Below are positions 1-4,897 of a stretch of 7,754 bases of DNA, piece by piece. Below the pieces are notes generated by a model. The model did not search any database, was not told the DNA's origin, and worked only from the letters and a program-made list of their open reading frames with translations. The DNA comes from CADEDH01 sp047971245 (GTDB taxonomy: Bacteria > Actinomycetota > Acidimicrobiia > Acidimicrobiales > SZUA-35). The stretch is taken from NCBI GenBank assembly GCA_047971245.1, contig JBKDZN010000108.1, positions 1 through 7,754 of the forward strand, given 5' to 3'. Every line of letters begins with the position of its first letter. Position 1 is the first letter of the stretch. The translations under genes and the position numbers were made by a program.

Positions 1-476
1 GTGACCAGTTCGATGAGCCCGGTCTCGCCGAAGGAGGAGACCTGAGGTGCGTAGGTGTGCGGGCTCAGCGGGGACCCGGCGGTCAGCTCCTTGTCCACGG
101 CGTGGGCGATGTCCTCATCACCCTCGAAGCCCTGGTCCTGGCCGGCCTGGAGGCGGTCCAGGGACGCCTCTCTCAGGCCCGCGGCCAGGGCGAGCCGGCG
201 GTGGGCCGCGAACTCGAACCGGGCCCGGTGGTGGGCACCGACGGTGCACACCGCGGCCTCGGTGACCGAGTCGGGCAGCGACGTCCCGAACCGGAGGGTT
301 GCGCCCAGGCGTTGGGCCGGTTCGCCCACATGCGGGGCCCGGGCCCAGACCCCGAACGGGCCGACCAGGCCGAGACGGCCGTGGCGGCGGGCCCGGTCAC
401 CCTGGTTGAGCTGCTCGAGGAACGCCCGCTGCCGGTCGTCGAGGTCGTCTTCGGTGATCGGATCGAGCCGAGTCAT
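1..476 (-). CDS. Carboxymuconolactone decarboxylase (CMD) family protein, C-terminus cut by window edge
   Basis: The 158 complete residues visible read as a CMD/AhpD-like all-alpha protein. The family signature lies at residues 68-101: after LPDSVTEAAV comes a helix carrying C77, then H82-H83, E88 and H92 in the FEFAAH context, followed by RRLALAAGL. The final visible stretch (FGETGLIELV) matches the 'GE..lvELv' helix near the C-terminus of the family, so about 25-35 residues are probably missing. There is no CxxC pair, so it resembles the decarboxylase-type branch rather than peroxidase-partner AhpD. The ATG at 476 is preceded by GGGAGA seven bases upstream. It lies 30 bases after the amidohydrolase stop on the same strand, so the two are almost certainly one operon. 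Known members decarboxylate or isomerise ring-cleavage lactones, but many are uncharacterised. The exact substrate here cannot be read from the sequence. Confidence 0.85.
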   Translation of the reverse strand, partial: MTRLDPITEDDLDDRQRAFLEQLNQGDRARRHGRLGLVGPFGVWARAPHVGEPAQRLGATLRFGTSLPDSVTEAAVCTVGAHHRARFEFAAHRRLALAAGLREASLDRLQAGQDQGFEGDEDIAHAVDKELTAGSPLSPHTYAPQVSSFGETGLIELV

Positions 477-483
477 GCTGGGA

Positions 484-489
484 TCTCCC
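484..489 (-). promoter_or_regulatory. Ribosome binding site of the CMD-family gene
   Basis: GGGAGA on the - strand, seven bases before the ATG at 476. It supports that start and independent translation initiation within the two-gene operon, since the 30-base gap excludes stop/start coupling. Confidence 0.6.
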
Positions 490-506
490 GTCGTCGGGTG
501 AAGGAA

Positions 507-1526
507 TCAGGCGAGCCGGTAGACCCGGCGGGCGGTACCGGAGAAGAGCTCCCGCTGTTCCGCCTCGGAGCGGGACGCGGCCAGCTTCTTGAACGCGTTC
601 CACAGCACCGGGTACGACACCGATTCCCGGTCGACCGGGAAGTTCGATTCGAACATGCAGCGGTCGGCCCCGAAGGTGTCGATGCAGAACTCGTAGTACC
701 GGCCGGTCCGGTCGACCAGTTCGTCCGAGGTGGCCGGACGCGCGCGCTCATGCCAGCCGAACCCGTTGATCTTCATGTTGATGCCGCCCAGTTTGAACGA
801 CACGTTGCCGGTGGCCGCGAGCGGGGCGATCGTCTCCTGCCACCGGGCGAAGATCTCGTCGTGACGATCGGCGTAGGGGCCGATCCCGAGCGGTCCGCCG
901 AAGTGGTCCAGGATGATGGTGACCTCCGGGTGGGCCCGGGCCAGCTCGACCACCTCCGGGATCTGGGTGTGGTAGCACCAGGCGTCGAAGCTCAGCCCCA
1001 TGTCGGCGAGGACCCGCATCCCCTCGTTGAACGCGTCGGAGACCATCAGGTGCTCCGCCGGGTCGGTGTGGGAGTTCCGGACCGCCTCGTCGGCGTCCCA
1101 GCCCGCAGCGTGGCGGATCCCCTTGAACCGTTCCGGGGCCACCGACCGGTGGGCGTCGAGCACGTCACGGACCTTGGCCCCCAGGGTGAGGTCGGCGTAA
1201 CCGACGATGCCCTCGGCCACCCGGCATTCCCCGTACCCGCCCGATGCGCTCATGGCGGCGATCCCCTGGACGAACTCGGTCTCCCCCACCGGGGCCAGCT
1301 CACGGGGTCCGTCGGCCCGGTACATGGCGTTGCACTCGACGAACACGGTGGAGGTGACGCGGTGCCGGGCTCCGGGTTCGGGGCCGTCGGTGATGTCGGC
1401 CAGGACCTCGTCGAGCAGGTAGCGACTGCCGGGGTGGTCCCACAGGTGGTGGTGGGGATCACAGATCTCCCGGTCCGGATCGATGATGTCCTCGCGGACC
1501 TGATCGAGCCATTCGACGTGGCGCAT
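507..1526 (-). CDS. Amidohydrolase-family (COG3618, TIM-barrel metal-dependent hydrolase) protein
   Basis: A 339-residue cytoplasmic hydrolase of the amidohydrolase_2 fold. The metal-binding start of the barrel is seen at D23-P-H25-H-H27-L-W-D30 (the DxHxH strand-1 motif). Later strands show FKGIRH, then DAWCYHTQ, then ILDHFGGP, and the terminal MFESNFPVD motif has its Asp at 299. These match the COG3618 group, which includes L-rhamnono- and L-fuconolactonases and 2-pyrone-4,6-dicarboxylate lactonase relatives. Such enzymes use one metal or none to open lactone or amide bonds. The frame stays open upstream to an ATG at 1652. I chose the ATG at 1526 because GGGGGAG lies four bases before it, homologues begin close to the DPHHHLWD motif, and the upstream extension is Gly/Pro/Ser-rich without family features. 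The CMD-family gene follows after 30 bases, which suggests a shared pathway for a cyclic or lactone intermediate. The substrate is not determined. Confidence 0.88.
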   Translation of the reverse strand: MRHVEWLDQVREDIIDPDREICDPHHHLWDHPGSRYLLDEVLADITDGPEPGARHRVTSTVFVECNAMYRADGPRELAPVGETEFVQGIAAMSASGGYGECRVAEGIVGYADLTLGAKVRDVLDAHRSVAPERFKGIRHAAGWDADEAVRNSHTDPAEHLMVSDAFNEGMRVLADMGLSFDAWCYHTQIPEVVELARAHPEVTIILDHFGGPLGIGPYADRHDEIFARWQETIAPLAATGNVSFKLGGINMKINGFGWHERARPATSDELVDRTGRYYEFCIDTFGADRCMFESNFPVDRESVSYPVLWNAFKKLAASRSEAEQRELFSGTARRVYRLA

Positions 1527-1530
1527 ACCG

Positions 1531-1537
1531 CTCCCCC
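1531..1537 (-). promoter_or_regulatory. Ribosome binding site deciding the amidohydrolase start
   Basis: GGGGGAG on the - strand, four bases upstream of the ATG at 1526. It is the main reason for preferring this start to the in-frame ATG at 1652. Confidence 0.6.
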
Positions 1538-1575
1538 AACTGGTCGTTTCCGGGCTCGTCGTCGGCCCCGCCTCC

Positions 1576-1600
1576 GGTACCGACCGGCCCCCGGTCGACC
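1576..1600. repeat. Inverted repeat in the divergent spacer
   Basis: A perfect 7-bp inverted repeat CGACCGG / CCGGTCG with a CCC loop spans 1581-1597. The arms extend by a further GGT / ACC pairing (1576-1578 with 1598-1600) if two bases (AC, 1579-1580) are bulged. It sits between the divergent amidohydrolase and membrane-protein genes, about 55 bp from either start. It could be an operator or a hairpin in either 5' leader. GC-rich DNA yields such repeats by chance, so a function is only a possibility. Confidence 0.4.
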
Positions 1601-1655
1601 AGCCTTCCACGCCCCCGCCGGCCGCCTCAACCCGATGTGCTCCGGGCCGCATACC

Positions 1656-2198
1656 ATGGCGGCCATCATGGTTTCTGCACTCGGCGACGTCGGCCCGCTG
1701 CTGCGGTGGGGTCCCCGCCGCTGGGCGGTGGCGGGCGGCGCCGCCCTGGCCTCACTCCTGATCTTCGGCCTTCCCGCCGACCTGGTCCCGAACCCGGTGT
1801 TCGGCCGCCAGATCGCGGCGCGGTGGTGGGCGCTCCCGGTGTTAGAGGCGACCGCCCTGCTGAGTGGCCTGCTGGTCGCCAGCTATGTCCGGCCGGGCGG
1901 CCCGGCATCCGGGGACGGATCCACGCCCGAGGGCGGCCTCACGGCGGCCGATGATCCACCCCTGGCCGACGAACCGGGTCGGCGTGGGGTGCTGGGCGGG
2001 TTCGTCGGCTTCTTCGCCATCGGGTGCCCGGTGTGCAACAAGCTGGTGGTGCTGGCCCTCGGCTACACCGGTGCCCTGCGCTGGTTCGAACCGGTCCAGC
2101 CCGTGATGGCGGTCGTGGCCATCGGCCTGCTGTGGTGGGCGCTGCACCGGCGCCTTCAGGGCGAGGTGGCCTGCGCCGCCCCCCGGGTCGGTTCGTGA
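1656..2198 (+). CDS. Small integral membrane protein with CPVCNK motif, function unknown
   Basis: 180 residues from ATG 1656. Alternatives are ATG 1635 (seven residues longer) and ATG 1668 (four shorter); none has a good Shine-Dalgarno. Hydrophobic segments lie at about 24-39, 57-77, 112-135 and 145-160, so about four membrane helices. A polar Gly/Pro/Asp-rich loop at about 79-110 joins helices 2 and 3. Helix 3 carries GFFAIG followed by C124-P-V-C127-N-K129, a thioredoxin-like CxxC inside a membrane helix, then LALGYTGALRWF. The stretch GLPADLVPNPVFGR (38-51) after helix 1 is also distinctive. I associate this combination with uncharacterised actinobacterial membrane proteins, from memory and not from a search. 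The CxxC suggests redox chemistry or metal binding, which is inference. L63 uses the rare TTA codon. The stop overlaps the GTG start of the phosphatase gene (GTGA), so the two are co-translated. TACCAT at 1652-1657 could be a -10 element giving a near-leaderless mRNA from ATG 1668. Confidence 0.8.
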   Translation: MAAIMVSALGDVGPLLRWGPRRWAVAGGAALASLLIFGLPADLVPNPVFGRQIAARWWALPVLEATALLSGLLVASYVRPGGPASGDGSTPEGGLTAADDPPLADEPGRRGVLGGFVGFFAIGCPVCNKLVVLALGYTGALRWFEPVQPVMAVVAIGLLWWALHRRLQGEVACAAPRVGS

Positions 2199-2788
2199 CC
2201 CGGCTTCGGTACATCACCCATCCCAACGTCGAGGTCGATGCCGCCACGCCCGTACCCCACTGGCACCTGAACGCCACCGGCCGGCAACGGGCCGAGCTCA
2301 TGCTCGACCAGCCGTGGGTCATCGACATCGTCCGGATCGTGTCGAGCGACGAGACGAAGGCGATCGAGACCGCGGCGGTGCTGGCCGGCGCCGTCGGTCT
2401 CGACGTCGAGGTCCGGCCCGGTATCGGGGAGATCGACCGGTCGGCCACCGGTTTCGTGCCGCCGGACGTGCACGCCGAGCTCACCGATGCCTTCTTCGCC
2501 TTCCCCGATCGCTCGGTTCGCGGTTGGGAGACGGCCCAGGACGCCCAACGCCGGATCGTCGCCGGCCTGGCCGACCTGCTGGCTCCGGCGACCCCGGACC
2601 GGGCCGACGACGGCGACACCGTGGTGGTGGGCCACGGCGGCGTTGGCACCTTGTGGTTGTGTCACCTCACCGGTGACACCATCGACCAACGCCACGATCA
2701 ACCAGGTCAGGGTCACTACTTCAGTGTCGATAGCGCCTCCGGCCGGGTGCTCCACGGGTGGAGGCCGATCGACCAGATCTCACGGTGA
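2195..2788 (+). CDS. Histidine phosphatase superfamily protein with non-canonical RHG motif
   Basis: 197 residues from a GTG start that overlaps the preceding stop (GTGA). The frame is open further upstream, but inside the membrane-protein gene, and family homology begins right at this GTG. The fold signature is present: beta-strand LRYIT with H9 (the phospho-accepting His position), SSDETKAIETA at 50-60, E79 in the GEID context, and VVVGH147GG near the C-terminus. Two usual phosphate-pocket arginines are replaced: the RHG Arg is T8 and the Gly is P10 (THP), and the Arg of the usual 'RA..TA' motif is K55. I recall a subgroup with [SIT]HP.V near the N-terminus followed by PV..W.L...GR.RA, and this protein (PVPHWHLNATGRQRAE, 19-34) fits it. 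Activity is probably phosphomonoesterase on an unknown small molecule or phosphoprotein. Coupling to the membrane protein suggests stoichiometric co-expression. Confidence 0.82.
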   Translation: MTRLRYITHPNVEVDAATPVPHWHLNATGRQRAELMLDQPWVIDIVRIVSSDETKAIETAAVLAGAVGLDVEVRPGIGEIDRSATGFVPPDVHAELTDAFFAFPDRSVRGWETAQDAQRRIVAGLADLLAPATPDRADDGDTVVVGHGGVGTLWLCHLTGDTIDQRHDQPGQGHYFSVDSASGRVLHGWRPIDQISR

Positions 2789-2881
2789 GCGTTGTTGCGA
2801 CACCCGGGGCGCGAATGCTGATCCTGGCCGGGGCGACATCGGGCACGTTCTCCGAACCGGAGTGGGATCCCGAAGCGGCGG

Positions 2882-2887
2882 TAAGTT
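2882..2887 (+). promoter_or_regulatory. Candidate -10 element for the thioesterase gene
   Basis: TAAGTT fits the actinobacterial TAnnnT consensus and ends nine bases before ATG 2897, so transcription would start about three bases ahead of the start codon. No Shine-Dalgarno is visible in front of this ATG, which suits a leaderless or near-leaderless mRNA. No convincing -35 is seen. It lies in the 108-base gap after the phosphatase gene, which otherwise shows nothing recognisable. Confidence 0.35.
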
Positions 2888-2896
2888 ACTGCGTCG

Positions 2897-3712
2897 ATGG
2901 CCTCACGATTCGATATCGACACCGAAGTGACCCCCCAGGGCAACGGGCTGTACCGCACGCGGATCGACCCCGGCTGGTGGATCCAGCGTGGCCCCAACGG
3001 GGGTTATGTCGCCGCGGTGATCGTGCAGGCGCTCATGGCCGAGGTGGACGATCCCGCCCGTACGGCCCGCTCGCTGACCATCCACTATCTCGCCCCCGCC
3101 GTCGAGGGGCCCGCCGAGGTCGAGGTGCAGACCGAACGGGCCGGACGTCTGGTCCGGTTCATGTCGGCCCGCCTCCGGCAGGGTGACCGGCTGATCGCCA
3201 CCGCCCAGGCGGCGTTCGCGGTCATGTACGACGCCGGCGACGCGGCGTTCGCCGATCCCAGCTTCCCCGGCTACCCACCACCCGACGAGATCACGCCCGG
3301 GGAGACGCCCGAGGTGACGGTGCCCATGCGCGAACGCTACGACTACCGCCACGTCACCGGCGCGCCGTGGCACAGCCCCCGCCAGACCGCCGAGACCGGT
3401 GGCTGGATCCGGCTCCGTGAGCCCCGCCCCTACGACGCGGCCGTGGTGGCGGCCCTGTCCGACGCCTGGTATCCGGCCATCTTCACCCGGGTCACCAAGC
3501 CGCTCGGCGTGCCCACCATCGACCTGACCGTCCACATCCGCTCGGTGGAAGCGCTGGCCCGGATGCGGCCCGACGACTGGATGGCGGTGCGGTTCCGTAC
3601 CACGGTGGCGGCCGAGGGCTACCTGGAGGAGGACGGTCAGCTGTGGGCGCCCGACGGCACCCTGGTGGCCCATTCCCGACAGCTCGGCGTACTCCTCGAC
3701 GCCGAGGCCTGA
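2897..3712 (+). CDS. TesB-like acyl-CoA thioesterase (double hotdog)
   Basis: 271 residues, close to the usual length of two-hotdog thioesterases, hydrolysing acyl-CoA to free acid and CoA in the cytoplasm. Hotdog 1 spans about 20-112: the WWIQRGPNGGY motif (27-37, with N34-G-G-Y37 opening the central helix), the strand SLTIHYLAPA, then a strand typical of the family ending ATAQAAFAV. Hotdog 2 spans about 150-268: DAWYPAIF, then PTIDLTVHIRS with D209, the FRTT strand (T235/T236), and DGTLVAHSRQ with Q262. D209, a Thr at 235 or 236, and Q262 sit where the Asp-Thr-Gln catalytic set of E. coli TesB is expected; this is an alignment by eye. ATG 2897 is the first sensible start, with no strong ribosome site but a TAnnnT element nine bases upstream. 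The gene is 108 bases from the phosphatase and converges on the flavoprotein gene. Acyl chain preference cannot be told. Confidence 0.85.
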   Translation: MASRFDIDTEVTPQGNGLYRTRIDPGWWIQRGPNGGYVAAVIVQALMAEVDDPARTARSLTIHYLAPAVEGPAEVEVQTERAGRLVRFMSARLRQGDRLIATAQAAFAVMYDAGDAAFADPSFPGYPPPDEITPGETPEVTVPMRERYDYRHVTGAPWHSPRQTAETGGWIRLREPRPYDAAVVAALSDAWYPAIFTRVTKPLGVPTIDLTVHIRSVEALARMRPDDWMAVRFRTTVAAEGYLEEDGQLWAPDGTLVAHSRQLGVLLDAEA

Positions 3713-3732
3713 GACCCGCGGCCAGGCAGCCA

Positions 3733-3742
3733 GTCAGCTGAC
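3733..3742. repeat. 10-bp palindrome at the convergent gene junction
   Basis: GTCAGCTGAC is a perfect palindrome containing the - strand stop codon of the flavoprotein gene. Only 21 bases (3713-3733) separate the two convergent stop codons. The palindrome lacks a loop and a T-tract, so I do not call it a terminator. A weak GCCTG/CAGGC pair (3707-3711 with 3723-3727) overlaps the thioesterase stop. Termination for both genes must occur here or by transcription into the opposing gene. Confidence 0.3.
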
Positions 3743-4651
3743 CCGGTCGAGGGCCAGCTGCTCGACCGTTCGGGCTCGGGCCCGAACCCAGTCGTCGACG
3801 AGTTCGTCCACCAGTTCGTCGACGCCGATCCCGGCCGTCACCGCACTCACACTGTGGCCGGCACTGCCGTTCCCCGAGGCGAGCATGCTGGCGGCCACCC
3901 CGTTGGCGGCGATCCCCAGCTCGACGTCGTCCATGGTCGAGGTGACGAGGTCACGCCGCCAGGCCGCCGGTGCCCCGCTCGACGGGGTGGCGATGAACCG
4001 GGTGCCGAACAGGCCGAGGTCGTATCCGGCGCAACAGGCCGCCCACAGGGCGGCGCCATCGCTCATACCGCCGGCCACGGCCAGCGGGCCGTCGAAGACG
4101 GCCCGCACCGCCCGCACGAACGCCAGGGGATTCGCCCAGCCGGTGTGTCCGCCCGCGCCCGCCGAGAGCAGCACCAGGCCGTCGGCTCCTGCGGCGAGGG
4201 CCTTCTCGGCGTGGGCCATGGACGCGACGTCGGCCAGGACGAAGCAGCCGCCGTCGTGGAGTGGTTCGATCACGGGGGCCGGGCTCCCCACGCTGGTGAT
4301 CACGATCGGCACCCGCCGCCGGACCACGGCGGCGACATCGTCGTCCAGCCGGGTGTTCTGCCGGCCGACGATCAGGTTGACCACCAGGGGGCCGGCCGAC
4401 CACGGTCGGGGGCCCGCGGCCACCGTCGCCTCGATCCGTTCGAACCACTCGTCGAGCTCGGCCGAGGACGCCGCGTTGCTGGACGGGAACGAGCCGAGCA
4501 CCCCGGCGATCCGGGCTTCAGCCACCAGATCCGGCGTCGACACCCCGGTCATCGGCGCCGCCACGGCGGGGATCCGCAGACCGGCCAGCACGGCCCGGAA
4601 CTCGGTGGCGGTCATCGGGGACGGGGCCCGATCGGGCGTTGAGGTCGACAT
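3734..4651 (-). CDS. Nitronate monooxygenase / 2-nitropropane dioxygenase family FMN protein
   Basis: 305 residues of an FMN-binding TIM barrel. Family landmarks in order: AAPMTGVSTPDLVAEA near residues 31-46, ARIAGVLGSFP, a VNLIVG strand, VITSVGSPAPVI, DVASMAHAEKALAAGADGLV, the signature SAGAGGHTG with H169 (the position of the proposed catalytic base in bacterial members), AGGMSDGAALWAACCAGYDLG and the phosphate-loop region FGTRFIATP. The family oxidises alkyl nitronates with O2, though many members have other or unknown substrates. The Glu or Ala-rich segment usual after GTRF.at is replaced by Ser/Gly residues (PSSGAPAAW). The C-terminus has a short duplicated DELV-DELV. ATG 4651 is chosen because a TAGGTT -10 places the transcription start on its A. 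The alternative ATG at 4615 would remove a Ser/Pro/Thr-rich 12-residue leader. It converges with the thioesterase and diverges from the secreted protein; no operon partner is visible. Confidence 0.83.
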   Translation of the reverse strand: MSTSTPDRAPSPMTATEFRAVLAGLRIPAVAAPMTGVSTPDLVAEARIAGVLGSFPSSNAASSAELDEWFERIEATVAAGPRPWSAGPLVVNLIVGRQNTRLDDDVAAVVRRRVPIVITSVGSPAPVIEPLHDGGCFVLADVASMAHAEKALAAGADGLVLLSAGAGGHTGWANPLAFVRAVRAVFDGPLAVAGGMSDGAALWAACCAGYDLGLFGTRFIATPSSGAPAAWRRDLVTSTMDDVELGIAANGVAASMLASGNGSAGHSVSAVTAGIGVDELVDELVDDWVRARARTVEQLALDRVS

Positions 4652-4657
4652 GAGGCG

Positions 4658-4663
4658 AACCTA
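4658..4663 (-). promoter_or_regulatory. -10 element placing transcription start on the flavoprotein ATG (leaderless)
   Basis: TAGGTT on the - strand matches TAnnnT and is followed by exactly six bases and then ATG 4651. The hexamer therefore occupies -12 to -7 and the A of the start codon is +1, the classic leaderless arrangement of actinobacteria. There is no Shine-Dalgarno before the ATG. The -35 region (TTCATC, 17 bases upstream) is weak. Confidence 0.45.
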
Positions 4664-4793
4664 GCCAGGGGACCGGGCCCGATGAAAACCCCGCCCCGCC
4701 TGCGGCACCGGCCTGGGTGATCCCCATCCCTTCGGCCGGCATCATCATGCAGCGGTATCGTGCCGCCCACGCCATCTCGCGACGGCAATAAGG

Positions 4794-4799
4794 TACATT
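4794..4799 (+). promoter_or_regulatory. Candidate -10 element for the large secreted-protein gene
   Basis: TACATT fits TAnnnT and lies in the only locally AT-richer patch (about 4785-4800) of the 246-base spacer 4652-4897. It predicts a transcript starting near 4806 with a leader of about 92 bases to TTG 4898. No good -35 is seen. The rest of the spacer shows no gene and no riboswitch I can recognise. Confidence 0.3.
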
Positions 4800-4897
4800 G
4801 GGCCCACGTTGGTGGCCCGGTGGTTCGGCGACAATCGTTCCCGACAAGTCCGCGGGCCGATCGAGCCGTACCGCGATCAACGACACGGGATCTACCT

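Noticed and set aside
57..2198. A 713-codon open frame on the + strand covering the left 2.2 kb
   Set aside because: Its first about 530 codons run antisense to the amidohydrolase and CMD genes, which have clear family motifs. The frame is open only because GC-rich codons give few stops on the opposite strand. Only the part from about 1656 is a real gene.
3713..3742. Bidirectional terminator between the convergent genes
   Set aside because: Only a loopless 10-bp palindrome and a weak 5-bp stem are present, with no T-tract, so an intrinsic terminator cannot be supported.
3793..3825. Short tandem repeat encoding DELV-DELV in the flavoprotein C-terminus
   Set aside because: Only two imperfect 12-base copies lie within a coding helix. 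This is ordinary helix repetition rather than a mobile or regulatory repeat.
3854..4664. Two open frames of about 260 codons on the + strand opposite the flavoprotein gene
   Set aside because: Compositions are Arg/Gly/His- or Ala/Thr/Arg-rich without family features. The - strand frame carries the full NMO signature.
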